NCBI GenBank assembly: GCA_037178675.1
Contig: JAYMGJ010000352.1
Coordinates: 1-47,658, forward strand
Source of the DNA: Scleroderma bovista
Taxonomy: Eukaryota > Basidiomycota > Agaricomycetes > Boletales > Sclerodermataceae
Length of the DNA: 47,658 nucleotides
Direction of reading: 5' to 3'
A program made the translations under genes and the position numbers. This document shows positions 21,426 through 32,100 of the stretch, one piece after another (the first letter of the stretch is position 1; the number at the start of each line of letters is the position of its first letter). The notes under the pieces are model-generated. The model had not been told where the DNA came from and made no database searches. It worked only from the letters and a program-made list of their open reading frames with translations.

Positions 21426-24400
21426 TTACTTGAGATCAGACGTTTGGATTGAAGGGAAGGAAGCTTTCAACAAGCTATTGCCGCTATACTTCCCAATGCC
21501 CAGTCGGTTCAAAACATCCCTCACTTCCCCTGAGCCAGTAGTGACTGCCCTTTGCTTAGTCCTGGATCTTGTAGGCGCCAACGCATGACGGGTAGGATGG
21601 AAGTCGAGAGACAACGAGTGATCGAGGGTTGACACTGAAGGTGGTCTATGGAGAGCGGGATTCGAAGCTCCTGCACGGCCTTCCAGCGCCTCCCTAAGGT
21701 CCGTGACGCCAACACCCCTGACAGAGCGTGTTAGGCTCTGCAGGGAAAGATTCTCGATTGCCATTAATGCTGGTGACAATTTGAGCAAAGGCAAAGCACC
21801 ATCGACCAAAGACCGATTGGAGTTCGGTCGTTCGATAGCTGATATCGTTCCTGTTATTGCTTATATTACGATAGCCTTAGCCAAAAACTTACAATCTCGC
21901 AAGGCACCATCTACAGTCCACTTCGCGTTCAATCGTCGGACTAATCCCTGTTGATCAAGGGTAGTAGCTTCTTGAACTTTCTTGGATGACGCAAGTAACA
22001 CCGAAAATTCCTCGGACTTGATACCAGACCATTTGGGTAACGAGTCAGATGCCGTCGAGTCCGGGAATGGTATCTTTGCTTCTGGTGGGCGTAATACACC
22101 AGGGGTAAACGGAGCAATTTGAGGCAAGGTCATGGGACCATTGCTTGACAGTTCCTACCCATTATAGTATCAGACCACAATAAAAAAAACGACATGCAAT
22201 AGCGTGTGATGGACTCACATTCTCCGCTCGACCAATGAGCTCGGGGCACTTCCAGACTCTGCCAATCACTACCCAGACACGAGCTATAACTTCCTTCAAG
22301 GCCGCGGCGCGCTGTCGGGTGGAAACATCTGCGGTTTCCTCGAATTCAGCAGCAGACTCCAACGCGATTAGCATGGGAACACCCGTAAGAAGTCCTCGTA
22401 CAGGTACTTCTTCATGGATAGCGGTGAGGACGTGAAGAACAAGCACATAATCCGACAGAGAAGCAGAACATGAAGAAGTAACCTTGGCAGACACCGGATC
22501 TAGTAGGTGGGCACTGGAAGATTTTCGTGATCGTGCAGCAGGATCAACCGAGCGACGACGTGCCGAGGGCAGTCCTTCGATGGCCTCGCAATTTTGGGGA
22601 TGATCACCCTCAGCACCTGCAATGCTGCTTGTTCCAACAGTTGTTATGTCACCACTGGGGGGATAACTTGGTGGTGTGGGAATACGGAAAGAGGAAGCCA
22701 GGGAAGAGGACGTCAAGAGCAAGAACAAGTAGGCGTGGATGGCGTGTAACGATCTGGTAGCGGAGTCGCCGAATAGCAGGATACTGATACTATTTGCCTG
22801 TGAACCTCCTCGGGATGAAGCCCGAGGTCGAGCACCATCGACATTGACTTTTGGAATTTCGCACCGCAAGTATGTCACCAACGTCTGAGCAAAGTCACTT
22901 CTCACGGCAAAGTCACTGTCACATAACAAGCCCATAATATCGTACCAGATTTCACCCGACACCCTCGTTCTTTGGGAGGCCCGTGGTAGAACACCCGACG
23001 ACGAGGCACCATTGACAAGTAAGGGATGCCTACAGCTTCGCTGGCTGTCAGCTGCAAGCATGAGCCCCAAAAGACCTGCCAAGAGACATCGAATCGCCTG
23101 AGAACGAGCTTCAATGACGTCTTTTTGTTGACTGAGTGGACCCTGTGTATCGATCGTAGCAAGACGACTGACAAGTTCGCTCGCCAGATCCTGTATCTGG
23201 TCAGAATAGTATACATGGGCCCCAAGCGAAGCGATACTCTCCACCAACAACGAAAGTAGGTCATCCCTTGGATTGACAACAACCCTTCGGAGGACCAGCG
23301 TGATCAAATTTGACACTATGTCTGATGTGGAGAGGTTGACCAAAGGGATGGGAGAGGTGAAGACCGTTGTGAGCATGCTTATCAATGTCTTCTGCTGATT
23401 TGTGGAGATAGACACGTCGGGCATGTCAAGTAACCGTTCGACAAGTCTAGACGGAATAGCATATCGATATTGATACTGAGTCCACTCGCATGCTCTCTGG
23501 ATAAACCATCGGCACCGATCTGTTTTAGTCCAGAGTTGCATGGCTTCCAGGTTTTCAAGTGCAGCCTGTATGAGAGAGGCTACTTGCGAAGCATTCGAAT
23601 GCTTGAATAACTGTGATAGGGGACGAATTGATGTAGTCAAGACCTCGGCCGACGATGTTTCGGTATCTTCGTTGATATGGGCATGAATGGAAGCTGCTCT
23701 TCTTTCGCTGAGCGGACGCGTGCGGAATTCTGCCAAGTAGAGAGAGTTTGGATTCTCCTTTGCAGCTTGCATACTTTTGAAGGGTAAGTCGTCAAAATAT
23801 CTAACGACTCTTCCACTCACCAATCGTCAAGAGTTTTCGCATCAGCGTGGATGACGTGGAATAGAAGAGCACCAATAACCGATGAAACCTGCGGCTTAAA
23901 CTGGGTGGAAGAAGCATAGAGAGCTTCCGAATTCACTACTCCGGTGATAGCAGCCAAGCCCACGAGCTGAGTACTGGTCCAAAGTTACCATTAACTGCTC
24001 ATCTGAAACTTCAAGTACTAACCGATTCCTAATCCCGTGACCCAAGGATTTCCGCTCTGCGCTGCATTGTGCGGAGAAGTGCTTGATTATGATTAAATAC
24101 TTTTGGGTCAGACTAGCATCGACGCCAATGACGTGTCCATCAGTGTAAGTGCACCATGCGGTAAACTGACGAAGTTTCAGCATGTCTATGGTCGATCCCG
24201 AGTATGGTACGTACTACACTTGCTGCCCGCGCACATACGTCCAGGTCAGACGATACGGAATCAAGAGTTATTCTTAGGCACGAAACCAGGGAAGGTGATA
24301 AAAGCGAAATGTCGTGGCGACATTCTACTGCCAGCGTTCGCAGGATAGCAAGGGTTATGAGCAGCGATCTAGATGAAATGCTCAGTCCTACGCATGATAG

Positions 24401-24649
24401 ACATCAAACGAAGACGTACGCCCGGGCACGTGAATTGCCGGCTGCTGCCTTGGTGCAGTCTGCCTTGACACGTTTTTCGAGCTCACTGCCTACTTTATGG
24501 ATCTTTCCTGGGTGGTTCGCAACATAGTACGTGAGGCGAGACAACTCCTGGGAGTTTGGACGGTATTCAGGACCTGCGGCAAGGAGAGCAGAGGAAGTGG
24601 GATAGCACGCTCCAATAAGGAACACGTGATTTGGTTTGAAGATGTGCAT
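21426..24649 (-). CDS. EFR3: EFR3, plasma-membrane scaffold for PI 4-kinase
   Basis: Seven exons on the minus strand: 24649-24420, 24368-24215, 24165-24019, 23966-23821, 23773-22219, 22154-21893, 21838-21426. Total is 2,907 nt, a 968-residue protein. The N-terminus (MHIFKPNHVFLIGACYPTSS) holds a cysteine at residue 15, where EFR3 proteins are typically acylated. Next come PEYRPNSQELSRLTYY, then FTAWCTYTDGHVIGVDASLT and EWTQYQYRYAIPSRLVE of the armadillo-like helical region. A Ser/Pro-rich low-complexity middle and a conserved tail (ENLSLQSLTRSVRGVGVTDL, SGEVRDVLNRLGIGK) follow. Family role: with Ypp1/TTC7 it anchors Stt4 PI 4-kinase at the plasma membrane. The ATG at 24649 is the first in frame. 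All splice sites are GT..AG. Confidence 0.93.
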
Positions 24650-24893
24650 GGATGTTACGACGGAAGGGAAGTAACGAAGAAGGATTGTCGGGCTGCCTTT
24701 GACTTAGACGTGAGGGAGCATCGTCGCCTGTTGGTGGACGTGGGTGGACACAGGTCCGCGTGAGAAAGCATTGGCATTGACAAAGTCCTCCGCAGTGGGG
24801 CAGACCCGTTACGTCCAAAGATTGGTCCGTCGAATAACGAGCGTAGGTCATAAATTGAGGCGTAGTTCAAATTTCAGGTGTGCAAGTAAAAGA

Positions 24894-26774
24894 TCATGAC
24901 ACCGAAAAGGCGTTTTGAAGGGAAAAACTAGTAGAAGCATCTGTACGTTGTATGTAGTTATCATCCACTGAAGGAGGTTCCATCCATCCTTCGTCGTCGC
25001 TCTCGACTGACATAAGAGGAGCTTGGCTCCAGTCGAAGCTATCGGTGTCCATGATGACATCCTTCAACATATCATGCACCTCTGAATGAGACTCTTGGAC
25101 CATGGCTATCCACTGCTTGCTGATCATCCAGCTGGCAACGCCTTTCGGCGGGAGTAAAATGCCTTCCTTCGCAGGGCCACGGTATCGTTCCTTCCGACCT
25201 ACACCCCGTCGAGGTTTCTGCGCATTGGCCTCCCTTTCTTCTTTGTCAAGTACGTCAAAAAAATGCTGTAGGCGAAGGCTACGCCATTGACAACCCCGAA
25301 TGCGTAACACGACAGTGCGTGCTTGGCTAGTGGGGTCTTCTTCGACTTCGGACTCCTCCGAAGACATGCACTCCAGTTGCAACGCTCCATCGAAGGTGAT
25401 GTGCTCGAAAACTTGCATCCGACTCCTTGCCTCAGATCGTTTTCCTAGCTTCTAGACAGCAGTTTTAGCTAATCATACATGAATGGGGATTACCGCTTAC
25501 TATTTTACGTCGACTCAACCTCCGAGCGCGCATAGCCTTTATTTCTTCGCGTTGCTTGTAGTTCTTGGCAACTGACGTATCCCTCTGCGCTTTGAACTTC
25601 TGTCTCAGAGTAACGAAGGCTTGGTCAAAGGCAGATTCCAAAGACTTCTTTCCGAATTCCTTGTCTGGGACATGCCTGTATAGCCGCCGGTTTGCTTTAA
25701 GGTCCTTGAGGACCCGTTCTTTCATGCGACTATTGTGCACCGACTGTTTCGGTGTCTTGTCCCATACGAAGCGCACCGGCTCATCGGGACCGAGAGAGTT
25801 ACCTTCTACACAACTATCTGGAAGTTGTTTGTCATTGTCCAGCTGCATAACACGTAATAGGTGGTTGCGCATTGCATGCTTCGGTGGTGCGTCGGTTTAA
25901 CTGGCGCCACGGGAGTAGCTCTACGAGAAACGTACCTGGATGGTAAGACAACGATTGTCGTGGTGGTTCCTGCGTCGGAGGCGATGCGACGGAAAGCTGG
26001 AACTGGCGTCGCTGTTCTCCTCGTCGCTCTCGGACAGGGTAGCCGATTTCCTTCCCGAGGGGCTCTGACCTTGGCAAGAGGAGGGGTCGACAGGGATAAA
26101 TCGTGTAGAAGGGAATGAAGGTGATGAATGAAATGAGGGAGAACCTGGTGGCTCTGCCACCTCCGGTGTGGGGAGTGCATGAAAGGGGACTGGCTCAACC
26201 GTGGAACGTCCAGCGGTCGGAGTCGGTTGCTGGAAGAGAGCTGAAGGGTGCAAAGTTTGTAAATCAGAAGTACTGGTTGAAGAGCCACCACCCAGTGGGG
26301 TAGCTTGGTAGGATGGTAAGCACGATCTCAACGAAGTGACTTCTTGCTGAAGCTCAAAAATGCGACGCTCCATTTCCGTTTTCTGAAGCGCATGCTTAGC
26401 CTCCATTTCGCGTTCCCATGTAAGTCTCCGTCTCCTCTCAATCTCACAAGCTTCTCTGGTGGAGGCAAGGAAGCGCAGAAGTTCCTGGACAGCGGTGACG
26501 CGGTTCGTCTGATTTTGGGGCCTCGAACCGCTACCAAGTAGCACTGAGTCACAAGAGGCCGAGTACGGAGATATTCTGGTGCTCACGGTGTCTCGGGAGC
26601 TCTCGCAGGCCCAACCATGGCGAAGTCGGACTGCGTGCGATGAGGAGTGTGCTGTGAAGCAGGCTGGTGTGATGCGGGGGGGAGCTGACTTGTGTTGTGC
26701 GCATGCTGGCCAGATCTTGATCTTGACTGGGCGTAGTAAGGGTTGAGTGCGTCAGACAATTCGCTGGTGGGCAT
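24894..26774 (-). CDS. Conserved basidiomycete protein of unknown function (572 aa)
   Basis: Four exons: 26774-26587, 26530-25936, 25878-25501, 25451-24894 (1,719 nt). I recall similar uncharacterised proteins from mushrooms but no function. The N-terminal 180 residues are Ser/Pro/Gln-rich with a predicted coiled coil (FLASTREACEIERRRRLTWE and on). A basic/acidic junction follows (SESDEENSDASSS, then RLRRRNHHDNR). The middle is strongly basic and helical (DKTPKQSVHNSRMKERVLKD, KNYKQREEIKAMRARRLSRR). The C-terminal third is the part most likely conserved (CMSSEESEVEED, GVGRKERYRG, PPKGVASWMISKQW). There are no membrane segments. Basic clusters suggest a nuclear protein, which is inference. It shares a 129-bp divergent promoter with RPN11. 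Confidence 0.82.
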
Positions 26775-26903
26775 CGTGCCAGTCGGTCCACCAGTTAGGC
26801 TTTTTGTATGCAAGTTGGTGTCGCTGTGATGTATGTATTTGCACATGTTTCTCGCCAATCCACTAGACGCGTCAGCGGAGGAGGTCGTCCAGCTCTCGCA
26901 ACC
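26775..26903. promoter_or_regulatory. Bidirectional promoter between the 572-aa unknown and RPN11
   Basis: Only 129 bp separate the two divergent start codons (26774 minus and 26904 plus), so both core promoters must overlap here. I see no convincing copy of the RPN4-type proteasome box, but I could not search systematically. Confidence 0.6.
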
Positions 26904-28080
26904 ATGGAAGACTTGGGAAGTATCATCGGAAATCAGATCAGGGCCAGCATGAGGGCACCCGCTGTCACCACCGTGCCAGACAAGTGAGTGCCATCGGGCA
27001 TCCAGCAGCAGACCATTCATACGTGTCTGGCAGCGGCGAAGTCATTCACATCTCTTCACTGGCCCTCTTGAAGGCACGTAGAATGCACCCTACATGCCGT
27101 GCAGTTTTCTCATTTCTCACAGATGTTGAAACATGGACGCGCAGGCGTCCCGATGGAGGTTATGGGCCTCATGCTTGGTGAATTCGTCGACGAGTATACA
27201 GTGCAGGTGGTCGACGTATTCGCCATGCCACAGTCCGGTACTACAGTCACTGTGGAATCCGTAGACCATGTTTTTCAAACCAAGATGGTCGACATGCTGA
27301 AACAAACCGGCCGGTGAGTTCTACTTATGCCAAGCAGACCTGTTACTGACATGCGGTAGGCCTGAGATGGTGGTCGGGTGGTATCATTCACATCCAGGGT
27401 TTGGGTGCTGGCTATCGAGTGTGGACATCAACACGCAGCAGGTGCACGCTCCGTCTAACGTTATATGCACTATCTCACATTCCCACCTCCAGTCATTTGA
27501 GCAGATGCAAAGCCGTTGCGTGGCCGTGGTTATCGATCCAATCCAATCCGTGAAAGGAAAGGTTGTCATTGACGCGTTCCGTCTTATTAATCCTCAGGCT
27601 GTTCTCGCTGGGCGCGAACCACGACAAACCACATCAAACATTGGGCACATCAACAAACCTTCGATCCAGGCGTTGGTTCATGGGTTGAACCGCCACTATT
27701 ACTCCATTGCAGTGAATTACCGCAAGACAGAATTAGAACAATCGATGTTGATGAACTTACACAAGAGGAACTGGACGGAGGGTTTGAAGCTGCGCGACTT
27801 CTGTTCACACAAACAGAGTAATGAGGCTGACATCAAGGTTCCCCTCACTGGTTCTGCACACGTATTTACGCTGATATGATGGGTGTTTCAGAAAATGCTG
27901 ATGCTATCCGAGGCGTATAACAAATCTGTGCAGGAGGAGTCCACACTATCACCAGAGAAGCTCAAGACACGTCACGTGGGCAAGCAAGATCCAAAACGGC
28001 ACTTGGAAGAAACGGTCGAAAAAGCAATTGGGGACCAAGTGGTACAGAATTTGGGTACGATGTTACTGGCAGAAATATAG
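26904..28080 (+). CDS. RPN11: 26S proteasome regulatory subunit Rpn11 (JAMM deubiquitinase)
   Basis: Six exons: 26904-26983, 27034-27073, 27123-27314, 27361-27441, 27493-27837, 27892-28080. They encode 308 residues, the normal size. The MPN+ domain shows [20 protein letters not shown] (with the conserved Glu) and the zinc-binding JAMM motif [14 protein letters not shown] (H-x-H-x7-S-x2-D), split before SFEQ by intron 4. The C-terminal helices are intact ([20 protein letters not shown]). Function of the family: removal of ubiquitin chains from substrates at the proteasome lid. Intron 2 (27074-27122) has a GC donor (AAG|GCACGT) instead of GT. No in-frame GT alternative exists. The short N-terminal exon (residues 1-27) differs from the usual Rpn11 start, but the ATG is the only suitable one. 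Confidence 0.96.
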
Positions 28081-28347
28081 AGCATGCTTCCACGGTTCTG
28101 ATCCATGCGGACCATGTCTCGTCACGAGCCCACCGTAATCTGGTACCTTAGGACACGAGTTGCAATCCAGTATGATCAAGTGACTCCGGACGATGTCTAT
28201 GCACGCGTGCAATTGTGATGCCGCTAGTGTGCTTGGGAATGTTACCTGACGGGGTATTTTCAATAAGGTTTGATGATGCCAGCGGAGCCAATGGGACTGG
28301 TATTAGGAAATAGATGACGGAGAAAACCGTTATCTAAACTGGCGGGC

Positions 28348-28986
28348 CTACAATGGACGAGGTCCTAGCCTGGGATTGCTCAACTGAGGTAGAATGCCCA
28401 TCATCTTTGCGCGGCGAATGGCTCTGCCGATGCGGCGTTGTGTTTTCATTGTGACCCCAGTCTCAACACGGCTCTTGATTTTACCCATCTCTGACATGAA
28501 TGATGCCAACAAGGTGGTGTTGCTAGTCTCGTACACGGGATCGATACCAAAATGGCGCAGGGCGTCTCGTTCACGGGCTTCGTGCTTCCCCGGGCCCACA
28601 GGTGAGAGCGTTACACGGTGCTTGCGTTTCTCGAAACGATGTTCGTGGGACCAGTAGTGCGGACGGATGAACTATGTTCTGCTCTTAGACATTTCAACGA
28701 CAGAAGATGTTGAGAAGCTCACCAGACCAGCAGAAAATGCCCTTCGAGCACCCTGCTGTTGCTGCCAAGAGATGGAGGTATCAGCCGCTGTTGCTGCACA
28801 AAGTCAGTTTTAATGAGCGTGGTGAGGGAAGATGTTACCTTGTGCCTCGGCCTTGTCAGCCTCCTCATGCATGATTTTTGAGAGTGCGTTGTGATCCTGC
28901 TGGACCGAGGAATAGTCCGACACGAACCGCCTTGCGGTGATCTGCCATGGCGTCGACCGTCGCGCGAAGACGCGGGAGAGTAACAT
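28348..28986 (-). CDS. RSM18: Mitochondrial small-subunit ribosomal protein bS18m (Rsm18)
   Basis: Three exons: 28986-28839, 28793-28723, 28671-28348 (543 nt, 180 residues). The N-terminus is rich in Arg and Ser without acidic residues (MLLSRVFARRSTPWQITARR), as expected for a mitochondrial presequence. The C-terminal half is the S18 domain: HFGIDPVYETSN, SFMSEMGKIKSR, and QRRIGRAIRRAKMMGILPQL, the RNA-contacting basic helix ending in the typical MGILP. It converges with RPN11, whose stop is 267 bp away. It diverges from RIM15 across 185 bp containing TATATAA-like sequence near 29010-29025 and a C-rich tract near 29135-29155. Confidence 0.9.
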
Positions 28987-29171
28987 GGGAGTTACTAGGA
29001 AGTATATACACTGATTATATAAGGAATATTACATATGTAGGAGTACTGGTGTAGTTATTTTCCTCCTCGCCGACTTCCTGATGCACGACGACCCTGCTTT
29101 GTCTCTCTGATTGTCCTCTGGTCGGTGCGAGCCCCCCTTCCCCCCCTTCCCCCCAGCCATCGTTGGCCTCC

Positions 29172-32100
29172 ATGTCCGACTCGTCTGGCATCACTCGTCC
29201 TCACTCTACTCAGCTCGTGTCTGCCTCAGAAAGCCTCATCTCCAGCCCACCCATTCAGTCCAATCCCTCCACCTCTACCAATGCATCCATGTCGAACACG
29301 GTCTCCATGCCTTTCGTCAGGAGACACGTCACCCGACGCCTCAAGACTGCAAAGGCCGACTGTGACAAGGAGCTTCGCCGTGTGATCAACAATATCACCA
29401 CTTTCTTCGAGGAGAGGCTCCGTGAGGGTGAGCAGGACCGCGACATCGACCGCGAGTATCGTGATCGTGACCGGGATGTCGACCGTGACTCCCAGTACGA
29501 CGACTCGGACCAACTGCTCGACCAGTTCCTTACCCACTCTCTGGATCCCCGTCCCGCTTCCCAGGCAGACGATTACTCTGATAGTGGCTACGAACTTGAA
29601 CCAGAGTACCGGCATTCCCGACAACGTGCGTCCTCCAAGGAAGCCAGTCACATCCTTCCCGTTCTAACTCATCGGGCCTCATTCCCCGGCCTCTTTGCAG
29701 CGTCCGCCTCCACTTCATACACATCTTCTCTGCGCAGACAGAACACACTTCATTCTACTCCCGCATCCAGCGCAGGGCCGAGCCCCATCATCCCCAGCAG
29801 TTCACTATCTATCACCACTAGTCCCCGCAGACACTCCAATGCTATACACCCGGTCGTTTGGCCAAGTCAAAGCTTATCTTCTCGTCGCCTTTCTCGCACA
29901 ATCCAGATACCAGTCCACGCTACCATGTCCACCCAAAGCTCCCGTTCAACTTCCCGATCTCGTTCACCCCTGCCCCCCACCACAGCACAGTGCAACTTTT
30001 CTGATGCAGCTCCACAACCCGCTTCCATAAATCGACGATCTTCGCGCATCCTTGTCGATGACCCCATCGACCCCATCATGACTGCATTGTATGAACTTAT
30101 AGGCGTTGCCACGGATGTGACAGAGATGTCCACGGCGCAACTCACGGCACAGCCAAAGATATGTGAATCACTTGTCCAACGTGTCCAGACAATCGGAAGG
30201 GCATGGGACGACCACCCAGATTGGCACGGACGTAACTGGTATGTGCAAGTACTCCTCGCCGTGGCGAGCCTCAGCCGCGTGGTCGAATGGTGGGAAGCGG
30301 AGAAACAGTTCTGGAACTTCGATGACAACGAGGATGAACAGGACGAACCTCTCATGTTCGTCATGAAGCCTGCAGACGATGTTCTTCCTGTATCTGCGCC
30401 GATAACCCGGCATCGTCCTGATGATGGGGCTTTACTGCGGTCCTCAGCAGAGGACGAACAACGGCTCCGTTCAACCAGGGCCATTAGCCAAGGCAGGCGG
30501 TCGAGAGATGAGTACACGAAAGATCCCACTCGGAAATCCACTTCTCCGGAGCCACCGTCCCGCACTTCGCATAAATTGACAGAAACTAACGAGTCCGCTC
30601 GCGTCCTGGCAACTGAACGCCTACGACTACAGGCTGAGACAGCACAAAACCAAAACATCGTGCTCGAGTTGAGCCTGGATGGCGATCACTTCGTATGGGC
30701 AAATCACGCATGGAGGGTTGTCGTCGGGTAGGTCTACAACCCCTGAACAGGTGACCACGGATCGTTGACGTCTGCCGTAATTAGCACGGATCCTAGTGAA
30801 CTTCCGGGAACTCGAATATCAAGCCTTCTCGCCCCGTCAGATTGGTCAGTTTTCAGGGATGCAACCTATCGTTTGCAACGAGACGATTCCCGCACTGTCG
30901 AAGTGCGCTTCAAACTCCACGTTCAACCTGAGAGTGAGAAGGAGGTGCCGGCAAATGGCATTTTTTTCCAGCAGATGGAAGGACAGGGGATGCTCATGAT
31001 TGACCGCGAGGACGCACAACCTTCCCACACAATGTGGGTCGTGCGGCCAGCAGGGCCTCCACGGTTTGAATTCTCCTCCCCTTCCATTGTCCTCGAGGCA
31101 GGTGAAGCAGCCCCTCAACTTACCCCTGATATTCCTGAAGCCACAGCCGCCACAGCCGCCACCGAGGACATTGGGCAAGAGCCCGATGCATCGTTTCCTT
31201 TCACACAGCCCATCTCAACAGAGCCAATTTTATGCCGCATATGCGAGTGCCAGATCCCACAGTGGTACTTTGAGAAACATAGCGAGACCTGCGTGGAAAT
31301 CCACCGCCTTGAAGCGGAGATAACCGAGTGCAACGAATCTATCGGCGAGCTGAAGAATACAATACGCGACCTCCTTCTCGCACTGGAAACGTCTTCACCT
31401 CCCATGACTCCGGAATACCGCGGACTCCCGATCTTCACGCCATCGACGTCCCCCAGTATGTCGAGTCCGTTGCATTTATTCCGTACCAAGAAAACAGGTA
31501 TGGGAGTGAAGAAGATGCAGCGTCGCCTCTTGGAGCAATTGGATGAGATACTGCAGTTGGCTTTTGAAATTACCATACCGTCGCTGAAAGAGGAGGAATC
31601 AAAGGAACCCATTGAACGGCAGAGGCTGCTTTCGCCAACCTCTGAGCAAAAAGTAACGCAGGTGAAGACTTGGTGCAAGCCGACCATTGATGATGCCGCT
31701 TTGAAGCAGCTCACAGAAGATGCTGAACGCGTCATGCGTCAGAAGGTCGACAACGTAGTGCGCATGGAGAACACGATCCGGTATTCGGAAAAGATATGGC
31801 ACGAGTGGGAACGGAGGGTCGGGGAGGGTTTGGCGACGGGGGACTCTGATGACGGGAGCGATGAAAACGAGAACGATGTGGGTGATCAAGCGGATGTTCT
31901 TACCGTGGAAGGTATCGACACTGTGTCCTCTTCTGAGGCTCAAACCGCTGTTAATTCCTCTGAGGATATTCTTTCCTCTGATCCCACACCAATGGCCTCT
32001 TCATCCCCTATCCCCATTGGAACACCCAATGAAAGCCGACCCATGGTTTCAGTGCCAGCACCAACTTTCCATCAAACATGGCAAATGATAAACAAATTGC

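Noticed and set aside
22527..22760. Plus-strand frames inside the EFR3 gene
   Set aside because: Antisense shadows of a well-supported minus-strand coding exon.
29226..29651. Minus-strand frame of 141 codons within RIM15 exon 1
   Set aside because: Shadow of the RIM15 reading frame produced by Arg/Asp-rich repeats.
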